A stretch of DNA of 64,000 nucleotides, from contig NW_020170394.1 in assembly GCF_000524195.1 (NCBI RefSeq), positions 514,333 through 578,332 of the forward strand, given 5' to 3'. The notes below the pieces were generated by a model. It saw only the letters and a list, made by a program, of their open reading frames with translations. It had not been told where the DNA came from and did no database searches. Shown one piece after another: positions 1 through 14,000 of this stretch. Numbering within the stretch: position 1 is the first letter of the stretch; each line of letters opens with the position of its first letter. The position numbers and the translations under genes are program-made. The stretch is from Echinococcus granulosus (Eukaryota; Platyhelminthes; Cestoda; Cyclophyllidea; Taeniidae).

Positions 1-339
1 TAGCTTTTATGCGGAATACCGGTAATCATGTCTAATAAAGCAAAAGCAAGATGTTATTGTATTTACGTAGTCACAGTATCCTAAACTGAAGCTTAAATTA
101 GTATGAAAATAAACAAAATTGTCTATCAACGGGGAAGGAAACCACGTAAGACCATACACCTTTAAGTATTCTGGATTCAGCCCAGTGCATCGCTATCTGG
201 TGATAATTTCTGGCTACAAGAAAGGCAGTGCTTGTTTATTTGTCGTGAAACCAAAGTGGGATGCCATGAGAGATAGATGAAAGGTTAGTTTATGAATACT
301 TGGAACCCATCTCAATAAACGGATACCGAACTATCTCAC

Positions 340-3300
340 CTATGATAAACGGCGGCATTAAGAAGGACCATCGAGAAGTTGCCGTGGGAAGAGGCATTGA
401 CGAAGTAGTTCCAGGCGCCCATCTTGCTATCCCAGACATGCGTACGAGCAGTGAATCCAATCAGGCGATTGGGGTGTTGCAGCCACAGTGCATAGGCAGA
501 ATCAATCTATATGAAGAAAATACTCCAAAAAGTCGCAGCATCCTCAAAGGGGGAGGAAATAGTGGTTATAAACCTACTTGATGTAAATTCAAAGAATTGG
601 CAACGTCCAGTTCAGCACTCCAAACAGCAATGGTGGGGATGTCTTTGTGAGCGGGTAGGAAGCGATTAGAGGGAGAGGGGATTGTGGAGGTCGTGGAAGA
701 CTGGGTTTTGGATAGTGGTGCAAAGGAGAGGGAGACAGGCAGACCGTTGAACACCTCCGCCGAGAGCTTTTCGGTGGAGGGCGGTAGTTGGTTGCTGCAT
801 TGCCACACTATGATAACCTAATCCAATGGAAACGCACGCCCAAGTAACAGCAAATTTAACATTTCAGGTCGCTAAGCTCACTAACCGTAGAAAATATCTG
901 AACTGTAGCATCACCTAGATAGTTCCAACTAAACAGCTGACCAAGCATAAATTAATGAAGTTGTAGGATGCTACCCTACAAATGCATTGTACACTTTTAT
1001 CGGAATTAACAGTGAAAACAATATCCAATTTTAGTAACCTAGCTTAGCACAGGAAATCTTCAGACCATACCAATCGACCTACACATATCACCAGATATTT
1101 TGCTGGTACGTACTAGCTCATTACAACGTAAGTGGTATGGACAGATAAGACTAATATTCACACTGCCACCATCACCGCTGCTGCAGTGTCTGCACTAATT
1201 TGAACGCATGTGCAGAAGAAAAGATGAGGACACATCAGTAACTTTCTGCAAGAGCAAGTGAGTCCTGGCTCCACGGTAGTGTGCAAGAACAACTCATCCA
1301 AAATCCGCGCATACTCTCACGACAAACCTTTTTGAGGTGTCGAGATCGCACAAACACGGAGGCAAGTTTCCCCGAGCGCTCCATGAAGTCTGCACAGAAA
1401 GGCTGACGAATTGTAATCATCAAAGTGAAGCCTTTGTTTATGTCATCTAAAAGACAATAAATAAGACATAATGAAATTAAACATTGAGTTATGGTAGAAG
1501 TAAATTCTAACATTGTGAAAGAGAACGTCAAATGATCAAGTGATGTCAGCATAACTCAAAAGCAAGTAGAAAAACATCAAAATGGTAAAGTAAATAATAA
1601 TTATCAGCACACAGCTTGTACACCATGCACTTGACATGCGAAGTGTAGTTTATATGAAAGGACCCAACCTTGACACTTCACAGGGAGACTCGGCGATGGA
1701 TACTCGCAACCGTTGATGGTGGTTGACTCAGAGAACACTACACCACCTGGTCTTCTATTCCAGATATCATAATTCTTTTGGCGCAACGTTAAACGGTCAC
1801 GAATAGACTGGAGCACAAGAATAATAATTAATTAGGGAACCAAAGTTTACATAATACGTGAAAGGAGCAAAATAACCAAATCCAATATCTAATCACGTCT
1901 ATATGGTAATTATACCAATGAGTTTACTGAAAAAAATTCATGAATATGATAAGGTTTATCAGGGAGATTCACTATAATTAGGGAAAGTGGAGATGTTTCT
2001 GAGTATGGATTTAAGAAGCCTTACCATGAGTGTGACATGGACGATAGCATCGACGGAGCGGAAGTAACTACTCCAGATGAAGCGTACTTGCTCACGCATC
2101 TTGACTATTTGGCTGTCGGGCAAGTTGCGCAGTAGGTCGGGCAGTCGGGAGAGCGTCCGCTCGTCCGCTATGACAGCCGCTTGACTCCAGTCGATAACCT
2201 CTGAGAAGGGCAACTCCCAATCGTTGGCCAGAAGCACCGGAATGCAACCCGCTTCCAGTACCTCCAGGAACCTGCAACCAATACTTCGCAATGGTAGGTA
2301 TACCCACATGCCAAAGCACCCATAGCACAGTATCTAAATGCTCTTAATAACGTCTTTCCTTCATTATTTTTAATAATTCCGAGAATAAATTATCATTTAG
2401 CAAACCACTTCTTCATTTAAGTTAAAAAATTTCACAAAATAAATTCTTAAATTCAATTTCATGATAAAAAGTGAGTGCAAGAACAAACTACCTTTGTGAA
2501 AAAATGGTGGGATAGAAGTCATAGGCAATTGCTGCCTTATAACTTGATTTCTACAGAAAGATGTAGATGCAAAGTACAGAAAGGATGAATAAATTACAGA
2601 ATATCGTGTAGGCAGGCAAGATTGCCAACGTACGGTAAGAAAAAACATCTACCTCACTTTCCCCTTTAATGTAACCCACCCGTAGAGGTATGTGCTAGGG
2701 GGCACAACACCTTATTCGCAGCAAAAGGCGCCCAAGGCCACATCCAAATAATCACGGCCTTCAACCGTAGTCGGCTGAAGGGAAACAATGCACTTGCACA
2801 GTATGTACTAAAATCTCTAAGCGAACACCATCCGAAGACTTACATGAAAGTGGGAATACAAATAAGCTGGAGGAAAATCTCAGATGTTTGAATGCCGTGT
2901 AGATAAAAGATCAATTTAGGCGATCGTTTATCAGAACGAAGTAAAAGGGCAATAAAGAAAGTAAGAACGCAGACCGGAAAGAACCAAGACGTCGACCACG
3001 GGGAACGAGGCAGAAAGTGGAATTATGAAGTAGTTCTTCGTACGAGACCCTGAGAGCAAAAGCACCGATAAGTCATTTTAAAGAAGTAGTTATAAATGCA
3101 GCAATTATACATGCTTTAAATAAAGAATGAGAGCTTCATAATGTTACGAATAACCAAGGGGCAAGTTATTTGCTAAGATGGCGTGAAGCTATTTAGGAAA
3201 TACACAATATTTAACGCCTCTTTTCCTATCTATATTCTCTCTACCAAATACGAAAACGTCGACACTCAATGAAACTGCGAAAATAGGTCATTTCATTATA

Positions 3301-5976
3301 GAACGGCAACGAGAAGGTCAGCTGGCGGCAAAGCCTGTGAAAACATTGCATAATAAGTAAACTCTGGTTTTTAATGTGGATACAAACAAGGTCGATTACG
3401 TTCAAAATCTCAGCGGGTTTTGGTGAGGTACGCATCATAACGACGCTGTGTTGACTATGAGTCAGATTATAAAACGGAATCAAGTATTTGTATGTCATTA
3501 AACAGGTACAGAGATCTACCGTACGGTTATCTAAGGATCTAAATGCAAAAGACAAAAGGCATCAGTCTGGATGGAAATGCTGTTAAATAATGGTAGCCTC
3601 ACATTACCATCTGCAAAGACAATAACCCAAGATAAATAAAGATTTAGCACACTGGAATAAAAGGATTTTCACACCATTATCTGAGGTAATTAACTATACC
3701 GTCACGGGTGATAAACTTTGCGAGCAAACTAAAACTTATATTTACTTAAATCTGTTGTTGTTCTGAAATAATAACTTGGACTTTTAGCATTAACACTTCC
3801 TAATAACTTCATTATCCTTTGGTCAGACATCAGGCTGCTTAAAGCGTTGTGTATATTCAAAGTTAGTGAAGCATACGTTTCGTAGTAGGCATTGTCGACT
3901 GCACAACGAGCATCAGCATAGAGGTTCCAATTTTGCAAGTGTTTACAAGTCGTGGCCATAATTATATCCTTCCCATTGTGAATGTGATAGAGAGCATTTC
4001 GAGTCTCCGATCCTATGCCAACCACATACCGCTTTCCCTGAAAGTAAACAAAGTAGTTCTGATAGTACTTTCGATGGATGAAGCACTCATGCGACTCTGA
4101 ATGACTGAGAAAGCAAAAATAAGACCAGATTTTCCTGTGTAGACAAACTTGTTAAAAGTAAGCCAACACGTGATCGACCTTTAAACTGGACTGCGCGTTT
4201 TCACAGGGTCGAAGCGGCATGTGTAAGGAAAAATGAAGTAGGTCGTTGCTTAATTGATGAAACTTGGTGTAAACCGAGATAAAAATATACTTGGCAAAGA
4301 CGAGACTTCATCAACTGCAAGATGCTACCCATTGGAAGTCAAAAGAGAAGTCGAATAGAAAATAAATAACAAACTCCTATACTATCCAATTGGGGTAATT
4401 TGGCAAATCCAATTAAGAATGGATAATTGTGACGGTAATGAAGTTGTATTCATGAAGTGTGGGTAATATTTGTAAACAAAGTGAAATCCTCATTTGACTA
4501 TATCCAAATGCAGATACCTAATGCTGAAAATCTGGTTGTAAAAAAATGTAGTAATGGAGCATAATCACATTATACGAAAAGGTTGCTTCAATAGTTAGTA
4601 AAAAAGAGGGACAGTAGTGGACGTTTAGACAACGATGGAAGTGAAATGATAGAGTACTTAAGAAAAAGACGGCAATTATGTTATGTGTAGATTACTTTGA
4701 AACTGGTGAGCAGATTAAGCCTGACGCGGGCATCTTCGGTGAATGGATAGCGTGGCGGTTGACCTGCCTCGGGATAATTCGAGGTTACGAGGGGAAAAGA
4801 AATGTCAAAACCCGTTCGCATGCGCACTTTCGACGCCGAGGCACGAGCTAACATCGCGTTCCCCACGTCCATCCGTAGTTCGTCGATATCGTAGTTGGGC
4901 CAGCTCCCAGGAAAGAGGATGAAAAGGAGATGGTTCATACCGGATCGGGATCGTTTATCTTTAAAAGAGAATAAACTAGCTAGTAAAAATAGAACAGATC
5001 TTAAACAATAGTCGTTAGATATTGAAGCACTGCCTTCGCCTTAAGTACATAAGCATTAACAAAAATTGACTAGGTTGCCAAGACTCCCCGTGATTATTTG
5101 CACGTACATATCTAAACGACTATTTGTCGGTATCACCGAGATCTATTTTGCCTTGTGTAGGCGAACTGCCCCTCACTCATCCTTGATCGCGGCTTTGCAA
5201 ATAAACTACCTCGGATAATCGATCGTTTTATGACTATTTAAATGTTTGCAGAAGCACAAAGCATGCCGAATCGCCAAAAAGGGGGATAAACTTTGAGGAA
5301 AATCGTGCAGAACCGGAGATATGACATCAGTTTGGAATATGTAAGACTTAACTGAAGTAGCACATCATTCAAGTAAATTGATTCATTATTGCAACAAGAA
5401 AACAAACATGGCAAGATGCAAACCTAGCATTGGCTGAAAGGAACTCGGCTGCGAGGTCCAATATGGTAGCCGGTTTAAACGCCTGTGGAGATCCGGAATA
5501 TATTGGAAACTGCGGGGGTCTCTATCAAGCGTGTCAAGACTTGGAACAAACAGACAGGCTTCTCTTGGGTTCGCAGTATAAAACGGTGATCGTCTAATTG
5601 CATCTAGGATTTTTTGGTAGTTTCCGGACACTTTTGGGGCGCGTGGATCATCAGGATAGACGTAGACCTACAATAAATGAAAGACTCAATAAATATCAGC
5701 AGAACAGAAGTCTTAAACGTTTAAGGTACGCACCTTAAATTTTAAACAACGTGAGCTATCAAAACAGGTGTCCATTGTGCAACGAGGATGGTATTTAGTG
5801 TCCGAAGTCGTCGAAGCTTCATAATGAAATGAATTTGAGAAGTCAGGATGAAGACGAGGAAAGAGGTGGCTGGTGACATAAAGTAGAGTGAAAGTACAAA
5901 CAGCGAATAGGATACAAGCTGTTTTCAGTTTGGCACGAAAACCAAGTGATAATAAGGGGACTGTACAACGTTCCAT
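340..5976 (-). CDS. EXT1: Exostosin-1 (heparan sulfate co-polymerase subunit), 3' end outside window
   Basis: A Golgi type II glycosyltransferase that, with EXT2, polymerises heparan sulfate from GlcA and GlcNAc. Exons read on the minus strand: 5976-5734, 5667-5424, 4958-4696, 4037-3877, 2271-2025, 1807-1669, 1431-1328, 817-578 and 506-340; phases match at every resolved junction. Residues about 19-39 form the signal anchor, followed by CTMDTCFD typical of EXT1. The GT47 region includes [33 protein letters not shown] and [14 protein letters not shown] with [11 protein letters not shown]. The GT64 region includes VIIVWQC, NRFLP and [18 protein letters not shown]. One short exon between 3877 and 2271, which should carry the conserved stretch before FLEVLEAG, was not resolved. 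The last part of GT64 lies beyond position 1; nothing convincing was found in 1-339. Where EXT1 relatives have an acidic DxD-like motif, this copy reads SAELDVANS. Family assignment is firm; exon ends are inferred from splice signals. Confidence 0.92.
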
Positions 5977-8068
5977 ATCCCTAAAACAATAAAGGACAAG
6001 CCAAAGCCCGATTTAAAAAGTGAATAGTCAATATATAAACGATACAAAAATTATACCAATCATTAATGTTATAAAAGTAGGTCAAGTAAGCAAATGCTTC
6101 AATAAAGTTTGGCATTCTATTGTTACAAGTAAGACGAAAAGTAACGTGCTTACTTCAGTAACATAGCGCATTATCCTTCCACTAATATCTGGGAGATTAA
6201 GCTATATAAATGAGTAATGTTCCAGTGTGACTATACCACACGACTCAATACTAAGAGGTTGGCAATTACCGCGATTGTCAACTCACAATAAAACTATACA
6301 TTCCAAACAATATCATTTACAAATCCTAATGATAAAATCAAAGCCGCTACTAAACTTTGAAAAGCATAAACAATCTTACTCTACCCAATCATATGGAGAT
6401 GTAATGACCTAGATAATTTGTATGGGACACGTATAAGGTATGTTAAACAAAATAATCGAATTAAGGTTAAGGATCTTGTGCCCCAATTCTAGCACCAGAA
6501 ACACAGGACTGAAGTCGTTTGGAGAGAGCAAAATTGTCTATATCCAAAAGGCATGAACTCTAGGTGATTTTGAGGCGGTACCTCAAAGATGTTGTTTGAA
6601 TTTCCAAATCGCAGTGGAAATGAGGACTTCCACATCGCCGTTTCATTGCGAAAGTCATCATTACAAATTCTCGGCCACTGTTATATGACTAGTTGATTTC
6701 TAACACTTCAGTTGTGAAGGGGTTTCTAAATGTACCGAAGCTAAACTGTTTATTCGTAATGTATAAACCAATGGTGTAACGATGCAGATTTCTAAGGCCC
6801 AAAAATGTCTTTACCCAAGATAATGAAGCCTTTCCTGAATAAGATGTATCACCTAGAGACTTTCCAGATTACAAAAGAGGACATTATAATCGGTCAGAAC
6901 ACGTATACTCGACATGCAGAAGGTACTTGTGCTACTGGCACGGCCCAAAAACCAGCCCACACAGCGTGGTACAATGGCCAAGTCAAAATTGACTCTGCGC
7001 TAGAACCGAGAGATAAGCAATTATCGTACTACAAAGGATTTCGCAAAACTAACTAGGCCAGCGGCTTCTTGCATGGATGAGGTTTTACATACAAGGTGCA
7101 ATTAAGTGGCATCCATTCATGGAGTTCCATTTAGTAAGTAGGCGCGATATCAACGAAGAACGATGACCCACGCACACCCTTTACTTGGTTTCACAACAAC
7201 CGGGCGACTTTTGCGAGCGCGTGGTTTAGATGCGTAAAACTGGGTCTGGATTGTTACGAGCATAGAACCCTACAGAAAGGGAAATAGATCAGAAAATTTC
7301 AATTAGATGAGAAAATTTCTTATTATTTTGACTTATTTTGATTACTGCTTAGCTAGTGCGATGTTAAGCCTAAGCTTATTCTCAAATACTGTAGCGGTGT
7401 ATACCATTTACACCCCTTGTGCATCCTTAAATACAAACCATATTATTTGACGTCCATTGATTATTCCCAAGTACCAAAGAAGTGCACTTGATGTATGCTA
7501 TTCGTCACTCACTATCACTACATGATTGGAGCTGGGTAGTGGCATTATGGGAAATAAATAGAGGAACTATTATTTAAAGCGCCTTTACGAGAAACATTAA
7601 ATCAGTTCCTTTACATTTGACTGACAAACATTTGTTAATCTCCCCAATGGTACATTCCCGCCTTGAACTCGGCGTTGTACTGACCAAATTCTCTAGCTGC
7701 GGTTTTCCATTATTAAAGTAAGAATAAGCGATGACCTAAGTAGGTTGTTTATGAGTAATTTCGACGCTGTGGAATATTGAGCTGAAGTATCGAATGAATA
7801 TCCCGATTTTAAACATTTTTGTGAGCACACTCTTTAACAGAGAACAAGTGCTTTGTCAATCCAAACTGTTGACTTGTTTGATGCTTTATAAAAATAATTT
7901 TGTAATTTAAAATTCATCGAAAGGGTGAGAGAAATGAAAGAATACATAGGCTGAAAATAGCTGTTTGATTGGCGTTTTTCACAGATGAGACGAAATGCGC
8001 TTTCGGGAAAGGCAAAGCGTTTGCTCTTTTGCACAGTTAGGATGAGATCGAAACGAACTTAGTGCACG
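5977..8068. other. Spacer between EXT1 and the bZIP cluster
   Basis: AT-rich sequence between the EXT1 start and the stop codon of the first bZIP gene. The only structure seen is one copy of a dispersed repeat at 6913-7020. The open frames here show no family resemblance and no splice-consistent partners. The EXT1 promoter should lie just to the right of 5976, but no clear TATA or GC-rich island is visible. Confidence 0.5.
6913..7020 (+). repeat. Interspersed repeat, copy C
   Basis: About 108 bp alignable to two other places in the window (53570-53696 on + and 60130-60237 on -). The shared core runs from a GGCCCA block followed by ACCAGCCCAC and GTACAATGG, to a GAACCGAGAG-like end. This is the most diverged of the three copies. 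No coding capacity, terminal repeats or tRNA-like promoter boxes could be recognised, so the class is unknown. Confidence 0.6.
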
Positions 8069-11000
8069 TCATTTATTTATATACCCACCTAGAGCGGGCG
8101 GGCAGGGCTCTCCGGGCGTTCGCACGGCAAGGAGCATTGCCTTTGCCTCCTCAATGATGGAATCCAACTCCAATACGAAATCCGAGAGACGTTTATTAGA
8201 GGCTTTCATCTCTTCTACGCGACGCTCAATTTCAAGAAAACGGCGCTTCTTCTCCCGCCTTGAGCGCCGCGAAGCCTCGTTATTTCTTAGTCGACGCAGC
8301 TCTCTCTCCATTTCAAAGTCTCTGTCCGATGTCTTTCGCAAATTGGTACCATGGGCGCCTTCTTGTGTTTTGACACTTGAAAGAGTGTTTGGCTTTTGCC
8401 GCTGATTTGTTAGTGCTTTTGAAGATAGATGTTGACACTAGAACGGACAATAAAAAGCAGTGTTAGTCAACCTCTAAACAGCGCTATTATTTGTGTGTCC
8501 TTTTGGTTTAATAAGCGGAATCTTATAAACTTTATTTTCGAGTTTAAAAATTGTGAAGCTGTAATCGCCTCTACTGATATTCGTTACCCGTTTTATCTTT
8601 AAGTGTCCACTAGATTAGCAGACCTTGTAGTTGAACTAAGGGGCTGTTCAAGTGAGGATGTTCCACCACCATCCTACAATATTTGCGGCACAATCTCTCA
8701 TCACTGCAATTTACCTTTATAACCCTTACTAAGCTATTTCTGGGCATTGAGACGGGCTTGAAAAAACGTCTAAACTTTAAATGCTAAAGTTTTAAGAATC
8801 GTTTCGAGATTATGATTAGTAAATAAGAACTACATTAAGTGACGCGTAAATCGCAATTTTGCAGATTCCTTTGCACCAAATGAGTAGAAATTTGAGTTGT
8901 AATGTCAAGAAAAGCCCAATCTTTCCCACTTTGAACATAAAAATATCAACCATTAGAGACCATACCGATTGAAAGTAGACGTCTCCCCGAAGTGAATTGG
9001 CATTTTGAACAAGCCGACGATAGGACTGATCGAAGTCGAAGTCGTCTGTTGAGCTGGTGCTTCCGCAGCACATGGTGTCAGGCGGCTCTGACATGGCAAT
9101 TGAGATGGATGCATTATCTTGTGGAAGAGACGGGTGGCCATCGTAATAGATATTTGAAAGTGCCCCAACAGCCGAGGTCTCAGCCTGCTCGCAGTTCATT
9201 TGGTATGGCGGCATATCGGCGTTTAAGGAGTGCGATTCCGTACATTCACCATCGCCGTTCAGCCAGAAAGAGTAGTTGCAATCTTGATAAGTAAACATTC
9301 ATTAAAAAAATAAAGCCACTCGAATAGTTGATTTGTCTTATCCTCTTTTACTAATGATCATACTCTTGCACTAACAGCTATGGATTTCAATTTCCTAATG
9401 AAGGCATTACCCATTACGCTTCCCTCACTTCATTTATCTTGTCGAAATAAAAAAATATCATGCTTTAATTACTTCTGAGATCCACTTCATGTCAAGATTA
9501 GTCTGATGAAAATCAAGAAAACAACTAATAGCACAGTATTTCCGGCCCAAGAGATTGACTAATTTCGTCTGCGTTGTATTACCTTATCATTAATAGTGCT
9601 ACGCAAAAGACATAACGCTGTCAAACGATTACAAAATATTGTTCGGTTAATCAAGGTACTTGATAGCGGTAAGAATAAAGCCAATCCTTTTTGTCAGGGC
9701 TGCCTTACTGTACTAATTTAGGGCCTACCATCTAGGATTTGGCTGATGAACATACACGCTGCTTTCATACCTCATCGGACAAAATACGAGTGAATTGGTT
9801 TTCACTTCGAGTAGTAATCAACAGACGATACGAAAATGGCTAGACATATGACCTTTAAATTATGAATGGCCAAAAAAATTCTGGAGGTTGGCAACTGCAT
9901 GCAATATGCATTGTCGCAAACTCATTGTGATGGCTGAGGCATGTTGCTATCTCACAGCGTAACGAGACAGGCGAGTGCTAAGACAGTGACACAAACACGA
10001 TCACAAGACTAGGATAATCCTCAGGCAGGTGGATTCAAATATTGTGGAAGCAAGTTTTTCCCTAATTTACAGAGTGTGTAGAGATGCTCCGATGCATTAT
10101 GACGATTAGGTGATGGCGGGGTGTAAACCGCACAAGCATGCCTGTCAAAAAACCCACAACCAGAGGTATTGAGGTATCCCACAAAAATCAACCACACATA
10201 GATTAAGCGAAGCAACTGTGCACAAACATTGGTTTGCGGCACAAGTGCGTTTTCATGAAAGACCATTTTAAAAGCCTTGGGAGGAAATGGTACAATAATG
10301 TATTCAACAAACATCCTATAGAATTTGTCCAAGAGGCAACTTTGCCTCATTTTTAGCGGCAATTTCAAGTACTTTTCATCGACTTCATACACCTGAGTGG
10401 ACTTTTTTCATAGTGCCGAAAAGCTGCAATAATTTTGGAGACGCTATTTTTAAAGTAACATTCCCAACTATTAAAATAGCAATTTAATTGAGAAGGCCCT
10501 AAAAAGTTGATTCACCTATTTATTTAAACTATACTTGCGACGAATCTTACTGTTCCCTTTTATTTTCAAAAGCAAAACACATGAAACAAACTCATTGTCG
10601 GTCGTTTAGTCAGCTAGAAGAAGTTTGTATGAAACATAATTGGGGTAATTGACAGTAACTGTAAACCTTCTTGAAACGTAAATTTGAGAACTTAAGCAGA
10701 AACCGTGTTCTACTTTAAAGGCGATTAGCCAATGCAAAAACAGTGCGTAGAAAATAGATCAACAGTTGGTTTTCTACTACCGATAGACCTTTACGAGATA
10801 TTGGCGTATGTGGTTGTGAAAAGTACTTCACCTCGCGTGACTTGAAACCAGTCTACAGATGGGAGAATGTCCATTAAAGCCTAGTAAAAATAGAGTTGCC
10901 ATGTTTTTAGATAGGCATCTTTAAGTCTGGCGTCCATTACAGTAGCTTGCGTTGGTGAAGGGAAACGCCAGGATGGAAGATCTCTATTTCGGACAAGACT

Positions 11001-14000
11001 TAGTAAACCATTGTAATTCGATTTGGTTTTGGAGTCACAATAAATGTCCTATGCTGGAAACAATCGCCGAAAAGCGTTACATCTAACCCTCTTTGCATAG
11101 CACTTTGAGTCCCCCTTATACTTAAACGAACTCCTCGAAATAAACGACCTCTAAATAGTAGGAGTAGTTTGAAAAGGTGTTAATTCGCTCAACTTCTGAT
11201 GGAAATACACTACGAAGACAACGTCATTAATGGAGACAGTTTGATAAATGGCGTCTGTCTCAATCCAAGACTATGTTCAACCTATCTGTTTAACACTGGA
11301 ATAAAAGCTTCACTGCTGGATGTAAGTGCCCGATTCCTGTTGGGAATTTTTTGTTGCATACTTCTAGCCATATTTTCTATGCTATCGGTCAAGAGGTTAA
11401 AATAGTCAAACCTTGATTATCATGATTTTATAATGGCAAATTAAATATACTTACTTACACCTTTGCTGAAGAAGTGCATCTGCTATATGCCTATGCTGAA
11501 TAAGCCTTCGTCTTTTCCATCCTTAGAAGAGTGCCGTCACCCATTGGGCGCGTAGAAATTCTGCATGCACTCACCAATTAGTGAAAATTCGACCGCAAAA
11601 GCTGTTGTTGTTTTCAAGTTAAATGACGCTAGTTTCATTTGTAGATCCCTTAATTGCAAATCTGATGCTACCGATATATTGCTTTCCCCATAAAGAGATG
11701 GGAAAAATCTGCATCTTTTTCCTGCATATTTGGTAACTTCTCGTTTTCCGCCAACTGCCGTAACATCACATTCGCAAAAAGCAAGGCATACAATATATTT
11801 AACAGTTAAATTGAAAAATCCAAACTATTCTCGGAAGATACATATTTATTTCCGTAAGTTGGGCTTTTACGACTGCTTGTAGATTGTTTTGTGGAATGTA
11901 CTCTGACTGTCGTGAGTGTTAGCTGTGGCACGTGTTGAAGCCTGTTTACACCTAAATCGTAGAGGGAATTCACAAAAAAACAAAGTACTCTTGAAGGTTG
12001 ACGACTAAAACACAACTTTAACTGCAAGGATATCTTAACTGAAACTGTCGGCCCGATGATGGTGACCTTGGCTGCAAGCTGCATCTGACAGGATCACCTG
12101 ATCTTTTAATATCATGGTTTGTAAATACACATGTGGCATTTGATCTTCCTCCTTTGATCTTGAGCGCAAAATTTACCTGCTTTTTTAAATAAATTAGCCA
12201 ATTGAAATGACAAATAACCAATGTAGGTGCATAAGGGAATAGTAAATAAGGTCTAACCCCGACAAGCATATGTCTGTGTGCGCATAAATGGCCACAGAGT
12301 GTCGAAGCACTTACCTTGTACAGCTTGGAATGCTAGCAAGCCACCTGCAAAATGTCATTTGTTAATACTAATGCTTGTGGCCTGCAAAACGGAATAAAGA
12401 AGAGGCAGTTTGCAAACTTAAATTAACGAGGTAAACCTAAATTATGATAAAGTGAATCTCAAGCAGAACACAATGCGTCTGGTGAAACATCAGGTTCCCC
12501 GTACATCTCACTATAGTAATCTGTTGTAACTTGTAAGGATTGGAAAATGTACTCAATTTTTAGGAGAATGATTATTATGCATTAAATACGAGGCATTACT
12601 GTACCCTGTATTATTGTCTTCTTATTTTGAAACCGCATTGAGCGTCAGCCAAAACCGATTGATGTGACTTGGGCCTATCTACCTTGCGAGCCATGGTTAA
12701 TTCATTTTTTAAGTCACAGAAGCTTCTCGCGACATTAATATCATTCCGGAAACCTGTGACGTACGGTAGCAGAATGAACCGTCCAGAAATGGTTTGACAA
12801 ATTCGACTCTAGTGATGGATCCTCCAGGAGTAAATATAACGCGTTCAGAAGGCCCCTCCATTCTTGATCATGAGGAATTGTGTCACAGATGACTCAATAA
12901 TTTAAGATTTGCCTTTCGGAAGCTCTCAATTATGTTAAAATCGGATGAGAACATCAACCGGGAAAGTCACAGTAGAAAGTGATCAAATGAGTCCCATTTG
13001 TCATGTGTAAACAGATAAAAAAAGCTTTAAAAACCACCACTTATAAAAACGCGCCATTTTAGATAACTGACTTTTGACGAGAGATAATTTTTGTGCAGCT
13101 AAGTTCCGTAGGTGGATCAACATATCTTTAATTAGTCCCAAACGACTCACTCAATACCCCACACTTGTAAGGCACAAAATCATCTCCAGAAGACTACATC
13201 TTTTATGTGTTGTGCACTACAGACTGAATTGTTTATGAATTTCCTGCTGAAGGCCAAACATCCACGGCTGAGATCTACCTACCCCGAATATGTGCAAGAA
13301 AAATTGCCTCATAAGGAACAGTCAAGACCGGTCAGCCAGTGAAAAGAACATTCTTTCCCTACGCGACAAAAGATGATCTCATTCCGCTGCAAAATGATGC
13401 TGCCCATCTTCCATGTCCTTCGTACTCCTCCGATGCTGTTCCTCCGGGTGTTGATCATTACCCTATCTCGGCATTACACAATCACATGCAAAGTGGACAT
13501 TTGGAAAATGAAACTGAGATTGAAGTGAATGTGGCTAGATCTAAATTATATACTTTTGGTGATAAAACGCCCCATAAACTTTGTTTTAGCAACCCCAGTA
13601 TCTTGACAGGAAAGGTATGTAAGTTAAAGATTATAACGTTATTTATTTTAACGGGTAAAACATCGTCAAAAGCTTTCCGCTGCTGTTTGGTTACCTCGTT
13701 TGTGTGGGCAGTTTTATTCACTTTGCCTCTACAGTGCTTTGTCATGTGACCCTGAAATTCATTTTAACCCTACCCATTGGTGAATTTGCGTGCGAAAATA
13801 AGATAGTCATTACGGCCTACGTTGAAAAAGATTGTCTTTTCAACAAAATATTTGAAAGCTGAAAAGGTAAGGCAAGTTTATTTAATCCTACCGTTTTAAG
13901 TTTAATAGTCTATAGTATGATCACACTGATTATTAAGCCAAGAATCTACTGGAGATGAGTAATAGTGCTTTCGGTGTTTCCACTTCCTTTATAAATAAAA

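Noticed and set aside
10021..10392. A 123-codon minus-strand open frame in the bZIP paralog 1 intron
   Set aside because: No family match, Cys/His scatter without a motif, and no splice context; consistent with chance in a 64 kb window.
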